A stretch of DNA of 64,000 nt from Vampirovibrio chlorellavorus (lineage in GTDB: Bacteria > Cyanobacteriota > Vampirovibrionia > Vampirovibrionales > Vampirovibrionaceae). The notes under the pieces are model-generated. The model was not told where the DNA came from, searched no databases, and saw only the letters and a program-made list of their open reading frames with translations. Both the position numbers and the translations under genes were made by a program. Shown piece after piece: positions 7,743 through 17,339 of the stretch. Location of the stretch: NCBI RefSeq assembly GCF_003149375.1, contig NZ_QFWH01000002.1:415908-479907 (forward strand). The letters are read 5' to 3'. Position 1 is the stretch's first letter. Each line of letters starts with the position of its first letter.

Positions 7743-9635
7743 TTACTTCTCAAGGTGATACCGCACGGTTGTCACCACTTTGTTGCTGCGGTACCGCAAC
7801 AGGGCCTTAATCATAATGGAGGTTTGGTTGTGCAGTAAGTTGTGCCACCAGCTTTTGGTCACAAATTCCGGGACGATGATGGTGACCAGATCGTGGACAT
7901 AACGCTCTTCCACCTCATCGATATATTCCAGCAGTGGTTCGCTGATAGAACGGTACGGGGACTTGAGAATGGTCAGGGGAATGCCGCAGCCCCAGGCTTC
8001 CCACGCTTTTTTCAGGCGCTCCGTGGCCGCCGGGTTTAGTTCCACATGCACCGCTTCCACCCGGTCGGAGATGGTTTTGGCGTATTCCAGCGCGGGAATG
8101 GTTCCCCGGTGCAGGGAAGAAACCAGAACCAGTACGGTATGCTCAATGGCCGTTGGGCAGTAGCCGCTGTCTGGCAAGGCCAGCTGCTTGCCGATGGATT
8201 CATAATGATTATGCACTTTCTGAAAAATAAAGATCACAATGGGCATGGCCACCAATACGATCCAGGCCCCTTCGGTGAATTTTTCAAAGGCCAGGATAAT
8301 GGTGACAATTCCTGTGGCCAGCGCCCCAATGGTATTGACCATCGCTTTTCGCTGCCAGCCGGGTTGCTGCTCCGCTTTGTGATGGCCAATCATGCCCCAC
8401 TGGGCCAGGGTGAAGGAGAGAAAAACTCCAATGGCGTACAGGGGCATCATTTTATTGTAGTCAGCGTTGTAGGCGATAATGAGCAAAATGGCCAACACGC
8501 TTAAAATGACAATTCCGTTGCTGTAAACCAGCCGATCGCCCAGGTTCATCAGCTGTCTGGGCAGATAGCCGTCCTGGGCCAGAATCATGCCCAGCCGGGG
8601 AAAACCGTTGAAGCTGGTATTGGCCGCCAGAATCAGGATAAGGGCGGTTATAAACTGCACGATGAGATAAAACAGGCTGCCGTGGTTGAAGACGCTGGCC
8701 GCAATCTGGGAAATCAGCGTTTCACGGTGTGGATCCATTTCCGGGGGGACAATACCGGGCAAGGCGTAGGCCAGGTAGGTAACCCCCATAAAGATGGTGG
8801 CCAGCACCAGACCCATGTAAACCATGGTGCGGCTGGCATTGAGTTCCGCAGGCTCCTTGAATGCCTGAACCCCGTTTGAAACGGCCTCAATCCCCGTAAG
8901 GGCCGAGCAACCGTGTGAAAAGGCCCTTAACATGGCGGCGATTAAGACCAGCGGCGCCACGGTGCTGATTTGTTGACTGACTTGCGTGATTTCCGGGACG
9001 GATTCTATCTGCCCGGTGACGACTTTATAGATGCCGGTTCCGATGAGGGCCACCATGGAGAAGATGAAAAAGAAGGCCGGAATGGCGAAGGCTTTGCCGG
9101 ATTCTTTGACCCCCCGCAGGTTCAGGAGCATGATGATGGCGATCATGATGATGCTGAGGGCGATGTTGTGCCCTTTGGGCAGCCAGCCGGTGGATACAAT
9201 GTTAGCCACCCCGGAGGAGATGCTCACGGCCACTGTCAGCACGTAGTCAATCAGCAGGGCGGACCCGGCGATTTGGCTGGCGGTTTTTCCCAGTCGGCTT
9301 TTGGCCACTTCGTAGCTGCCCCCACCCATGGGATAGGCGTAAATCACCTCCCGGTAGGACATCACCACAATAAACATCAGTAGCACAATAACGGCGGCGA
9401 TGGGAATGGCCAATAAGCCGTTGAAGGCGGATTGCTGCAGCAGGTTCAGGCCCATTTGAGCGGATAGTCCCGCCGCAAACAGGGCGATGATAATTTCTTC
9501 GGAGGCGTAGGCGGTTGAGGACAGTGCGTCCGAGGCAAAAACGGCCAACCCGATGGGAATGGACAAGCGTTCGTGCCGCGCCCGGTGGGAAGCCAGCGGG
9601 TTTCCCACAATAAATCGTTTTAGCCTGCTCCACAT
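7743..9635 (-). CDS. APC-superfamily permease, KimA/YdaO-like
   Basis: The product has 630 residues, with about 12 hydrophobic segments up to residue ~460 and a soluble C-terminal domain of about 160 residues. The N-terminus reads RLSIPIGLAVFASDALSSTAYASEEI, the signature of the permease subfamily that includes the Bacillus K+ importer KimA. The C-terminal part (VLVLVSSLHRGTIPALEYAK and onwards) resembles the cytosolic USP-like domain of these transporters. Substrate is uncertain: potassium uptake is the best-studied role, but amino acids are possible. It is divergent from the hexose-phosphate mutase gene. No c-di-AMP (ydaO) riboswitch was recognised in its leader. Confidence 0.75.
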   Translation of the reverse strand: MWSRLKRFIVGNPLASHRARHERLSIPIGLAVFASDALSSTAYASEEIIIALFAAGLSAQMGLNLLQQSAFNGLLAIPIAAVIVLLMFIVVMSYREVIYAYPMGGGSYEVAKSRLGKTASQIAGSALLIDYVLTVAVSISSGVANIVSTGWLPKGHNIALSIIMIAIIMLLNLRGVKESGKAFAIPAFFFIFSMVALIGTGIYKVVTGQIESVPEITQVSQQISTVAPLVLIAAMLRAFSHGCSALTGIEAVSNGVQAFKEPAELNASRTMVYMGLVLATIFMGVTYLAYALPGIVPPEMDPHRETLISQIAASVFNHGSLFYLIVQFITALILILAANTSFNGFPRLGMILAQDGYLPRQLMNLGDRLVYSNGIVILSVLAILLIIAYNADYNKMMPLYAIGVFLSFTLAQWGMIGHHKAEQQPGWQRKAMVNTIGALATGIVTIILAFEKFTEGAWIVLVAMPIVIFIFQKVHNHYESIGKQLALPDSGYCPTAIEHTVLVLVSSLHRGTIPALEYAKTISDRVEAVHVELNPAATERLKKAWEAWGCGIPLTILKSPYRSISEPLLEYIDEVEERYVHDLVTIIVPEFVTKSWWHNLLHNQTSIMIKALLRYRSNKVVTTVRYHLEK

Positions 9636-9855
9636 AATAATGCTTTACCTACTGTCAATGCTTTGTCTACTGCTTCAGGACAGACCGAATATACAAGTTT
9701 TTGCGGGGCTGGGCAATGCTTGATGACGGGAATGCAATAAAATGACATAAAAAACTTGCGGAATACCGGGCGGAATGGCTTAATGGAACTAGTGGCCAGC
9801 GCATGTCATGGCTGTGTGATATCGCTGGTTTTGTTGTTTGTCGGGAGTTTTGGTT

Positions 9856-11454
9856 ATGCCGTCAGCGCCGGTTCAAAAGGTTTACCGTTTCGGAACGTCC
9901 GGTTATCGTAACGATCAGGATGCGGAGTTTAATGAGTCGGTCATCCGGCAAATTACCAACGCCATCAGCGATTACCTGATTGGCGAGATTCAGCGTCGGG
10001 GAAAGTTGTTGCCCATTTTGATCGGTGGGGATACCCGGGAAAAGACCCGTCGCTTTATTCCCGTGATTGCCGAAATTCTGAAGAACAAGGGGCTGGACGT
10101 GTTTCGGGCCAGCACCGATTTGCCTTCGCCGGTTCTGGCCTATGCCGCCAGGTATTTTTCTCAATTGAACCTGGGCTACGATGAGACCCTGGGCGCTATT
10201 TTGATGACGGCCAGCCACAATCCATGGCCGTATGGGGGGTACAACTTCTTAACGCCGGATGCCGCGGTAATGCCCACGCCGGTTTCCAGGAAGTTTGAGC
10301 TGTATCAGAGCGAGCCCCTGAACCTGACGCTGGATCGGGCAGCTTACGGCGCGGAAACATCGGCCAAAATCACGGAATTTGATCCTTACGAGCTGTACCG
10401 GCAACACCTCAAGCAGGGAATTAAGATTGACTATAAAAAGATCAAGGACAGCGGTCTGAAGATTTTCTACGATCCTTTATATGCCACGGGCCGTCGTTAC
10501 CTGCCCCGCCTGTTGAAGGATGAAGGCATTGACACCGTGGTGATTCACGATAGCGAACAGCTTCCGGCGGGTTATACCGGCATGCCGGAACCCACGGGCA
10601 GCAACCTGACCGAGTTGAGCGCACTGGTCAAAGACGATGCGGCAGCCCTGAAGATTGGACTGGCCAATGATGGGGACGCCGATCGCTTTGGGGTGCTGGA
10701 TGAAACCGGTCGGTATCTGAATTCCAACGAGGTGTTGACCCTGATTGTTTACCACTTGTTGAAAAACCGGGGTGAAAAAGGGGTGATTGTCCGCTCTCAA
10801 GCCACCACGCACCTGCTGGACGCTCTGGCGGCCAAGGCTGGCTTGACGGTGGTACAGACCCCGGTGGGTTACAAGTACATCGCCGAAGAGTTTATCGAAC
10901 ACGAGGAGCAGGGCGGGCAGCAAGTCCTGATTGGCGGCGAAAGCTCCGGCGGGATCAGTGTGATTGGCCATATTCCAGAAAAGGATGGCATTCTGGCCAA
11001 CCTGCTGGCGGCGGAAATTGTGGCCACGGAAGACAAACCCCTCAGCCAGATTCTGGCCCAGGTGCAGGCTTCCGTGGAGCGGCAGTTCGTATTCCGCGAA
11101 CTGGGTGTCAAGACCGAGCAGGGACAGCAGATCATGGCCCATTTCCAGCAGTTACTGACCCAGGAAGGGCAATTCGCCGGGTTGTCCATTGATGTGGGGC
11201 AGTCCGTGGCCTCGGTGACCGCATTGGAGCAAAAATACGGCACCAAGGACGGGGCCAAGCTCTTCTTTAATGATGGAAGCTGGCTGTTGATTCGGGCCAG
11301 TGGCACGGAACCGATTGTCCGGGTGTACGTGGAAGGCGTGGCACTTTCCCGGGATGAGGCTTTTGCCAAAACACAAAGGGTGGTCGAAGGGCTTCATCAG
11401 CTTTTGGTGGCGTCTTACGCTGTGCCTGCCGGTAATATCAAGGAAAAACACTAG
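9856..11454 (+). CDS. Phosphoglucomutase/phosphomannomutase family protein
   Basis: This cytosolic enzyme of the alpha-D-phosphohexomutase family converts hexose 1-phosphates and 6-phosphates through a phosphoserine. The visible motifs, in order, are the RFGTSGYR start, the active-site loop TASHNP with catalytic Ser120, the metal loop DGDADRF at about 272-278, the sugar-binding GGESSGG, and the phosphate-binding RASGTEP near residue 480. The product has 532 residues from ATG 9856, which has GGGAG eight bases upstream; an in-frame TTG at 9838 has no ribosome site. Sugar specificity (glucose or mannose) cannot be told from motifs. It stands alone and is followed by a tRNA gene. Confidence 0.88.
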   Translation: MPSAPVQKVYRFGTSGYRNDQDAEFNESVIRQITNAISDYLIGEIQRRGKLLPILIGGDTREKTRRFIPVIAEILKNKGLDVFRASTDLPSPVLAYAARYFSQLNLGYDETLGAILMTASHNPWPYGGYNFLTPDAAVMPTPVSRKFELYQSEPLNLTLDRAAYGAETSAKITEFDPYELYRQHLKQGIKIDYKKIKDSGLKIFYDPLYATGRRYLPRLLKDEGIDTVVIHDSEQLPAGYTGMPEPTGSNLTELSALVKDDAAALKIGLANDGDADRFGVLDETGRYLNSNEVLTLIVYHLLKNRGEKGVIVRSQATTHLLDALAAKAGLTVVQTPVGYKYIAEEFIEHEEQGGQQVLIGGESSGGISVIGHIPEKDGILANLLAAEIVATEDKPLSQILAQVQASVERQFVFRELGVKTEQGQQIMAHFQQLLTQEGQFAGLSIDVGQSVASVTALEQKYGTKDGAKLFFNDGSWLLIRASGTEPIVRVYVEGVALSRDEAFAKTQRVVEGLHQLLVASYAVPAGNIKEKH

Positions 11455-11551
11455 TCATTCCAGTTCTGCGCGTCCGGTTTTCCTCCTGTGTGGCGGTGCC
11501 GGATGCGCGCTGGACTTGATGGGTACTTGGTGGTAATTTAAATGTCTGCAT

Positions 11552-11625
11552 GTGCCCGTAGCTCAGTTGGATAGAGTGACGGTCTCCGAAGCCGTAGGTC
11601 GCGCGTTCGAGTCGCGCCGGGCACA
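11552..11625 (+). tRNA. tRNA-Arg (anticodon CCG)
   Basis: A complete 74-base cloverleaf is visible. The acceptor stem GTGCCCG pairs with CGGGCAC, followed by discriminator A. The D stem is GCTC/GAGT. The anticodon stem ACGGT/GCCGT closes the loop CTCCGAA with anticodon CCG. The T arm is GCGCG-TTCGAGT-CGCGC. CCA is not encoded. It reads CGG arginine codons. It lies about 100 bases after the hexose-phosphate mutase gene and may have its own promoter. The following 296 bases up to hppA contain no gene that I can support. Confidence 0.95.
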
Positions 11626-11921
11626 GTTTTAACCCCCTCATTACGGTGAAAAATGTCTTTGTGGTAGGACGGTTTCCCAATCAGGTTTGCATTGTTCCGC
11701 GGTAAAAGCAGTCCTTCGGAGTCAGGGTTGTTTGAACAATGTAAATATCGATTTACGTTTGGGTCAAAGTCTAGGAATCTCTGATTGTTTTCAGTACCCT
11801 ACTGCATACATTTCCCCTTTTTGCTTGCATCATGCCAGATGCCGCAATGCAGCATTATCAACCGTTTTAAACAGTTTTATCCATATCTACTCACTGAATC
11901 GAAGGGAGAACAGCACATCTC

Positions 11922-14051
11922 ATGCAACCCATCTTATTCCCCATTATCTGCGGGGTGCTGGCCATCGTTTTCGGGCTTGTAACCCGTCAATGGATTCTTG
12001 GTCTGAGCGCCGGCACGCAAAAAATGCAGGATATCGCCAACGCTATTAAAGAAGGCGCCAGCGCGTACATGAACCGGCAATACAAAACCATTGCCATCAC
12101 TGCTGTCATCCTGACCATCATTTTATACGCCCTGTTTGCTTCCCTGAAGGGAACTCAATACGCCCTGTACGTGTCCGGTGCTTTCCTGCTGGGCGCCTTT
12201 TTGAGTGGTTTGGCTGGATATGTGGGTATGTTCGTCTCCGTCAACGCCAACGTCAGAACCGCAGAAGCCGCCCAAAAGGGCATGAATGCCGCTATGGACG
12301 TGGCTTTCAAAGGTGGCGCTGTGACCGGTCTGCTGGTTGTGGGTTTGGCTTTGCTGGGTGTGGCTGGCTTTTACTACATCGCCCCCTCTCCAGAACTCTT
12401 TCCTTCCATTGTGGGCTTGGCCTTTGGTTCCAGCCTGATTAGCGTGTTTGCCCGTTTGGGTGGCGGTATTTTCACCAAGGCCGCTGATGTGGGCGCTGAC
12501 CTGGTGGGTAAGGTGGAAGCCGGGATTCCGGAAGATGACCCCAGAAACCCTGCGGTTATCGCCGATAACGTAGGCGACAACGTAGGCGATTGCGCCGGTA
12601 TGGCCGCCGATTTGTTCGAAACCTATGCCGTTACTACTATCGCCGCCATGTTTTTGGGGAACCTGTTGTTCAACCACGACCCCAATGCCATCATGTACCC
12701 CTTGATGCTGGGCGGTCTGTCCATTGTGGCCTCCATCATCGGTACCTTCTTCGTCAAGGTGGGCGCGGACAACAACCCAATGAAGGGTCTGTACAAAGGG
12801 CTGTACGCCACCATTTTCCTGGTGGCTGTTATGGTGGTTGCCATGACCTACCAGTTCTTCCCCACTGGTTTTTCCTTCACCAACGCGGAAGGCGTGGTCA
12901 CAGCCATTAGCCAAACCGGTTTGATTGGAACCGCTATGGTCGGTATTGTGGTCACCATGGCCATGGTTTGGATCACCGACTACTACACCTCTACGGAATT
13001 CAGCCCGGTGCGTAAGGTGGCTGCCGCTTCCGAGTCCGGCCACGCGACCAACATCATCGCTGGTATCGCTGTGGGTATGAAATCCACCGCCGCCCCGGTT
13101 GTGGTCATCTCCATCGGGATGCTGGCCGCTTACTTCCTGGGTGGTCTCTACGGTATTTCTATTGCCGCCGTGTCCATGTTGTCCATGGCCGGTATCGTGG
13201 TGGCCCTGGATGCCTTTGGCCCCATCACCGATAACGCCGGTGGTATCGCCGAGATGGCCCATATGGATGAAAAAGTTCGTGCCGTAACCGATCCGCTGGA
13301 TGCTGTGGGTAACACCACCAAGGCTGTTACCAAAGGGTACGCCATTGGTTCCGCCGGATTGGCCGCCATCGTTCTGTTCTCTTCCTACATTCAGGATCTG
13401 AGCGCTGCGGCTGCTGAAAAGGGCAATACCTTCCTGGCCAGCATGAGTAACCTGAACGCCCTGTTTTCCCTCGGTGATCCCTACATTATTGTGGGCTTGT
13501 TCGTGGGTGGTCTCATCCCTTACATCTTCGGGGCGATGGCCATGGAAGCCGTGGGTGCCGCTGCCGGTGAAGTGGTTCACGAAGTTCGTCGCCAGTTCAA
13601 AGAAAACAAAGGCATTATGGACGGTACCTCCAAGCCCGACTACGCCGCCTGCGTGGACATTGTGACTCGCAGCGCCCTGCGTCAGATGATGGTGCCTGCC
13701 CTGTTGCCGGTACTGGTTCCTGTGGTTATGTGGGCCATTGGCGCCTACCTGATTCCCAATGCCGCCTCCAGCTACGCCGCAATTAAAATGATTGGTGGCG
13801 TATTGGTGGGCAGTATTGTAACCGGTCTGTTCGTGGGCATCTCCATGACCTCCGGCGGTGGTGCCTGGGACAACGCCAAAAAGTACATTGAAGATGGCCA
13901 CTTTGGCGGAAAAGGTTCACCGGCTCACCAGGCTGCCGTAACTGGCGATACCGTGGGTGATCCGTACAAGGATACTGCTGGCCCTGCCATTAACCCGGTG
14001 ATCAAGATTCTGAACATCGTGGCCCTGTTGCTGGTTCCCTTGCTGGTGTAG
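11922..14051 (+). CDS. hppA: Membrane-bound H+-translocating pyrophosphatase, K+-independent type
   Basis: The product has 709 residues and about 16 membrane segments. It hydrolyses pyrophosphate and pumps protons across the membrane. The catalytic segment contains [20 protein letters not shown], then [20 protein letters not shown], and the C-terminal [14 protein letters not shown]. The sequence GNTTKAVTK at 463-471 has Lys467 and Thr470 where K+-dependent enzymes have Ala and Gly/Ala; this combination is known from K+-independent H+-pumps such as that of Rhodospirillum. The ATG at 11922 has GGGAG 13 bases upstream. A strong terminator follows the stop, so it is a single-gene unit. It lets the cell recover energy from biosynthetic pyrophosphate. 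Confidence 0.95.
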   Translation: MQPILFPIICGVLAIVFGLVTRQWILGLSAGTQKMQDIANAIKEGASAYMNRQYKTIAITAVILTIILYALFASLKGTQYALYVSGAFLLGAFLSGLAGYVGMFVSVNANVRTAEAAQKGMNAAMDVAFKGGAVTGLLVVGLALLGVAGFYYIAPSPELFPSIVGLAFGSSLISVFARLGGGIFTKAADVGADLVGKVEAGIPEDDPRNPAVIADNVGDNVGDCAGMAADLFETYAVTTIAAMFLGNLLFNHDPNAIMYPLMLGGLSIVASIIGTFFVKVGADNNPMKGLYKGLYATIFLVAVMVVAMTYQFFPTGFSFTNAEGVVTAISQTGLIGTAMVGIVVTMAMVWITDYYTSTEFSPVRKVAAASESGHATNIIAGIAVGMKSTAAPVVVISIGMLAAYFLGGLYGISIAAVSMLSMAGIVVALDAFGPITDNAGGIAEMAHMDEKVRAVTDPLDAVGNTTKAVTKGYAIGSAGLAAIVLFSSYIQDLSAAAAEKGNTFLASMSNLNALFSLGDPYIIVGLFVGGLIPYIFGAMAMEAVGAAAGEVVHEVRRQFKENKGIMDGTSKPDYAACVDIVTRSALRQMMVPALLPVLVPVVMWAIGAYLIPNAASSYAAIKMIGGVLVGSIVTGLFVGISMTSGGGAWDNAKKYIEDGHFGGKGSPAHQAAVTGDTVGDPYKDTAGPAINPVIKILNIVALLLVPLLV

Positions 14052-14086
14052 AACAGTATCGGGAACGGGTGACATTAACCTGTCTC

Positions 14087-14122
14087 AAAAAAGCCTTCCG
14101 GTTAATGACTGGAAGGCTTTTT
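14087..14122 (+). terminator. Rho-independent terminator of hppA
   Basis: A 9-base perfect stem (AAGCCTTCC/GGAAGGCTT) with an 11-base loop is followed by T residues and preceded by A residues, so it may work in both directions. It lies 35 bases after the hppA stop and isolates this gene from the regulatory block downstream. Confidence 0.85.
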
Positions 14123-14210
14123 ACTTGAAAAGCAGGGCCGCTTGTAATAATATGAAATATCTAAACAATCATGCTTTTTTATATACTTTTAAAAGAGAGG
14201 TTGGAATCGA

Positions 14211-14393
14211 ATGGCGAGAGTCTTGATTTCAATGAAAGATGAATTTTTGAGACGGATCGACGAAGTGGCGGAAAAAGAGCAACGTTCACGCAGTGAACTC
14301 ATTCGTGAGGCGTTGCGCACTTATATTCGCAAAAACGCCAGCGCCAGTCAGAGTGCGCAGACCGTCGGCGGCTCAGCACCTGTTGAGCCCTAG
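14211..14393 (+). CDS. Ribbon-helix-helix (CopG/MetJ-Arc type) DNA-binding protein, 60 aa
   Basis: The product has 60 residues. ARVLISMKDEFLRRIDEVAE followed by RSRSELIREALRTYIRK is a complete ribbon-helix-helix unit: one beta strand (residues 2-8), helix A (10-22) and helix B (27-41). Such proteins bind DNA as dimers, inserting the paired strands in the major groove. The last 18 residues are a disordered Ser/Ala tail. AGAGAGG lies before the ATG. No toxin gene follows, so it is more likely a transcriptional regulator than an antitoxin. It lies upstream of the PilZ and sigma factor genes, but the target is unknown. Confidence 0.82.
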   Translation: MARVLISMKDEFLRRIDEVAEKEQRSRSELIREALRTYIRKNASASQSAQTVGGSAPVEP

Positions 14394-14539
14394 TTTGGGC
14401 ACTGATATTGGTAGCGCTTTAAAATAATTGTATCTGTTCGCAGGGTTCAAGTCTTATTTCCCCGGAATTGGGCCTTATAATGATCCTACGGCTTCAATTG
14501 GCTTTGGGTTGTTGAGCGGCGAGACTAAAAAATTACTGA

Positions 14540-15214
14540 ATGTTGTTTGATCTGCAAAAAGCGCTAGTCTTGAACCAGAAGGTACAAGTGACCGTTTGGG
14601 ATCCGGACAACGAGAGTGTTGAATACTCATTTCAAAGTGTTGTGCTGGAGGCGGTGGGAAGTCTGTTTCGTCTGGCGCTACCTGCCGCAGAGGTTTCCAC
14701 CCTTTTGCCCCTGTTGCAGCCGGGCATTGTCGTGGGGGCTGTGTTGGAGGCGCATCCCAATCCGTATATATTTTACCCGGTCATTCATGCGACTTCCGCC
14801 GCAGATAAGCGCGGCTTTTGGTTAAAGATTCCGGAAAATCCGCAGGTTGAGGCCTTGCAGCGGCGACGACACGTTCGCATTCCCATGGATATTCCCGTAC
14901 ATCTGGAATATTCCGTTTCTGACCGGTGGATGAGTCTGTTGGCCCGGACCGAGGATGTGAGTGGGGGGGGGCTCCGCTTCACGTCGGCGCGTTTATTCTC
15001 GGAGGGGCAGGAGTTGATGATTTCACTGGGCTTTAACCCCTCTGAGCCGCCGTTGCGGCTAAAGGCCAGGGTGGTTTTTTCCATGCAAAACCGGCTCAGT
15101 AAAAAGGCGGATGAGATGTATTCAACCGCCTGTCAGTTTGTGGGGCTAACAGACGCCGAGGAGATGGTGCTGGTTCGGGAGTGTTTCAAGCGGGAGTTGG
15201 GCCGCAAAGGATAA
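14540..15214 (+). CDS. PilZ-domain protein, YcgR-like (c-di-GMP receptor)
   Basis: The product has 224 residues. An N-terminal beta domain (about 1-105, YcgR-N like) precedes a PilZ domain with the binding arginines in RRRHVRIPM (108-116) and the D-x-S-x-x-G motif as DVSGGG (about 139-144). Both motifs needed to hold cyclic di-GMP are intact. Such proteins control motility, pili, adhesion or exopolysaccharide. No membrane segment is present. The ATG at 14540 lacks a clear ribosome site. It lies directly upstream of an ECF sigma gene on the same strand with 60 bases between, so the two may share regulation. Confidence 0.85.
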   Translation: MLFDLQKALVLNQKVQVTVWDPDNESVEYSFQSVVLEAVGSLFRLALPAAEVSTLLPLLQPGIVVGAVLEAHPNPYIFYPVIHATSAADKRGFWLKIPENPQVEALQRRRHVRIPMDIPVHLEYSVSDRWMSLLARTEDVSGGGLRFTSARLFSEGQELMISLGFNPSEPPLRLKARVVFSMQNRLSKKADEMYSTACQFVGLTDAEEMVLVRECFKRELGRKG

Positions 15215-15274
15215 TTGTCCTTGTGCTAGAATAAATCCTGTATTATCCGAGTAAATTACGGAAGTTCCACGCCA

Positions 15275-15895
15275 ATGGCCTCTAAAAGCCAAACGAAAGA
15301 GGATTTACGGGCTCTTTCCTCTGAAGAGCTTGTGTTGTTGGCGCAGGCCGATCACATGCGTGCCCTGGAGGAGCTGGTATCCCGGTACCAGAAGCTGGTT
15401 TACGTGACCTTGTATCAACTCGCCCCGGAACGTAATGACATTACGGATCTGACCCAGGAAGTGTTGTTGCGGATGTGTCGCTCCATCAAGTCTTTGCGCA
15501 ATCCCAAGACGTTCAAATACTGGCTGAACCGGATCATTACCAATCTGTTTTATGATGAGTTGCGAAAAGCGCCCCGGCAACTGAAGACCATCTCTCTGGA
15601 TGAGCCTGTCTTTGAGTCAGATGATGAGCAAAGTCCAGCGCGGGATATCCCGGATGCCACGGAAATGCCGGACAAGCTGGCCCTGAATTCAGAGCTGGAT
15701 CGCAAGATTCAGCAGGCCATCCAAAATCTTCCGGAACAGTTTCGGACCATCATCGTCCTCAGAGAAATACAGGGGCTAAGCTATGAAGAAATAGCCAGCC
15801 TCACCGAGACAAATATTGGCACGGTCAAGTCCAGATTGGCCCGTGCCCGCCTGAAACTTCAAGAGGTATTGGAACCCTACCTGAAAGAAGTTTAA
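15275..15895 (+). CDS. ECF-type RNA polymerase sigma factor
   Basis: The product has 206 residues. Region 2 (about 25-95) contains ALEELVSRYQKLVYVTLYQL, DLTQEVLLRM and FKYWLNRIITNLFYDELRK. An acidic linker follows, then region 4 (about 147-200) with LPEQFRTIIVLREIQGLSYE and IGTVKSRLARARLKL. Regions 1 and 3 are missing, as expected for the extracytoplasmic function group. The next gene, 51 bases downstream, encodes a membrane protein with anti-sigma-like modules, the usual pairing. A TAGAAT -10 box with a preceding TGC (extended -10) lies at 15228-15233, about 40 bases upstream of the start. Confidence 0.92.
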   Translation: MASKSQTKEDLRALSSEELVLLAQADHMRALEELVSRYQKLVYVTLYQLAPERNDITDLTQEVLLRMCRSIKSLRNPKTFKYWLNRIITNLFYDELRKAPRQLKTISLDEPVFESDDEQSPARDIPDATEMPDKLALNSELDRKIQQAIQNLPEQFRTIIVLREIQGLSYEEIASLTETNIGTVKSRLARARLKLQEVLEPYLKEV

Positions 15896-15946
15896 CTGGC
15901 TTGAGGCCCTGGTCATTGATAATTAGTGTGATAGGAAGTTACCTAC

Positions 15947-17305
15947 ATGCAGGAAACTCCCCCGCATACCCTTATGGAAATTAAACTGTTGCTGTCCCAA
16001 TACCTGGACGGTGCGCTCGATTTGGAGCAAGTGCGTCAGGTTGAGGCGCTCTTGTCCACGTTCCCTCAGTACGCTGAGGTGCTGGACAGGCTCCAGGCCA
16101 CCCGGGATGCGGTTCGGGCTACCCTGGTCAATCAGGAACAGGCGGTGTCCCTTAACACGGAGTCGCTGTGGGCTTCTATCGCCCAACGACTGGAGGCGGA
16201 TCAGGAGACGCCCATCCAGACTTATGATTTTGAATTTGTTTCCGCGTATTACGATGGGGAAATCCTTCCCACGGACGCGCAACGGGTGTCGTTTGAAAGC
16301 CAGTTGTTCAACAACGATGCGGCCAACACCCAGTTGGCCCAGGTTGGCGAACTGTCTCAGGCTGTTCGGGAATGGTCGGCTCGGCTGGAAACGCACTGTA
16401 CCGTGGATGTAACGGCAGCGGTCATGAAGCAGTTCTGCCCCGAAGAGACTTCTTCTCCCTCTGGATGGTCGGCTGATTCTGAGGAGTCCCTGCCCGTTGA
16501 AGATATGACGGCGGTGGAAATGCTGTCCGCTTATGGGGATCAGGCATTGAGTCCTCGCGAGGTGATTGAGGCCAACCGGCTGATTGAATCCGATGCGTCG
16601 GCCAAGTTGACCTTAACCCGATTCAACCGGATTTCCGCCGGGCTGGAGTCCATTTCTGCTCAAATTCAGGCCCAGGCTCCCGATTTGACTGCGGACATCA
16701 TGAAAACGCTCTCTCAGTCTTCCCCGGAAGAGGCTACTCTCGTCTCTCTGGACACTGTGCGAAAGTCCAGATCCAGGATTTATCGATGGGCCCAATGGGG
16801 TGGTCTGACGGCGGCTTCGGTGCTGCTGGTGACCTTCCTCAGTTCGGTGAACTGGCAGGATGAGACGCCTGCATCTACGCTGGCCTTCAAGACCCCGTCG
16901 GTCGCAGCGTCCGTGGTTTCCGATGTACCCGACGCGCTGACGCCAGCGAGTTCCGAGAAAACGGCCCAACCTCGGGCCATGGAATTGGCCTCGGTACCAG
17001 CTAGTAGTCGTTCTGCACGTCCTGCGGAGGCTTTTTCCCTGCGGGCCGAACCGGCTGATTCGACCGATTCGATGGACACAAGGGCTGCGGTGGCTCCCAT
17101 CCGTCCGATGAAAGCATCTCCTCGTCGTGTGGAACGCATAATCGATGGGTTCCGTGGGAACCGGGTGGCCTCTCGTGCTTTCTCTCGGCCCGATATTGCC
17201 CCGGAAGAGTCCCGGACGGGCTCTCCCTCCTCGGAAGATTACTTGTTTAACGCCTTGAACGAACAGATGTCTGGCGAAGATGTCTCTTCAATCCTGGGAA
17301 AGTAG
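15947..17305 (+). CDS. Anti-sigma factor-like membrane protein with three internal repeats
   Basis: The product has 452 residues. Three short modules of one pattern are seen in the cytoplasmic part: LLSQYLDGALDLEQV (about 15-36), FVSAYYDGEILPTDAQRV (about 97-120) and MLSAYGDQALSPREVIEANR (about 191-215). Each matches the first helices of the anti-sigma domain (L-S-x-Y-x-D-G-x-L-x-x-x-E), but none has the His and Cys zinc ligands. A single membrane segment (about 283-300, GGLTAASVLLVTFLSS) is followed by about 150 residues of Ala/Ser/Pro-rich, presumably periplasmic tail. It follows the ECF sigma gene and probably holds that sigma factor at the membrane. A known anti-sigma family was not confirmed. 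Confidence 0.75.
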   Translation: MQETPPHTLMEIKLLLSQYLDGALDLEQVRQVEALLSTFPQYAEVLDRLQATRDAVRATLVNQEQAVSLNTESLWASIAQRLEADQETPIQTYDFEFVSAYYDGEILPTDAQRVSFESQLFNNDAANTQLAQVGELSQAVREWSARLETHCTVDVTAAVMKQFCPEETSSPSGWSADSEESLPVEDMTAVEMLSAYGDQALSPREVIEANRLIESDASAKLTLTRFNRISAGLESISAQIQAQAPDLTADIMKTLSQSSPEEATLVSLDTVRKSRSRIYRWAQWGGLTAASVLLVTFLSSVNWQDETPASTLAFKTPSVAASVVSDVPDALTPASSEKTAQPRAMELASVPASSRSARPAEAFSLRAEPADSTDSMDTRAAVAPIRPMKASPRRVERIIDGFRGNRVASRAFSRPDIAPEESRTGSPSSEDYLFNALNEQMSGEDVSSILGK

Positions 17306-17339
17306 GCGGTTAGTAAGCTATGCAAAAGGGTGTGAAGTT

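Noticed and set aside
9636..9855. c-di-AMP (ydaO) riboswitch before the KimA-like permease
   Set aside because: No conserved core or long structured leader of that class was recognised in the divergent spacer.
12123..13901. A 592-codon His/Gly-rich frame antisense to hppA
   Set aside because: It is the complement of a conserved pyrophosphatase gene; the His/Gly/Gln bias is an effect of codon use on the other strand.
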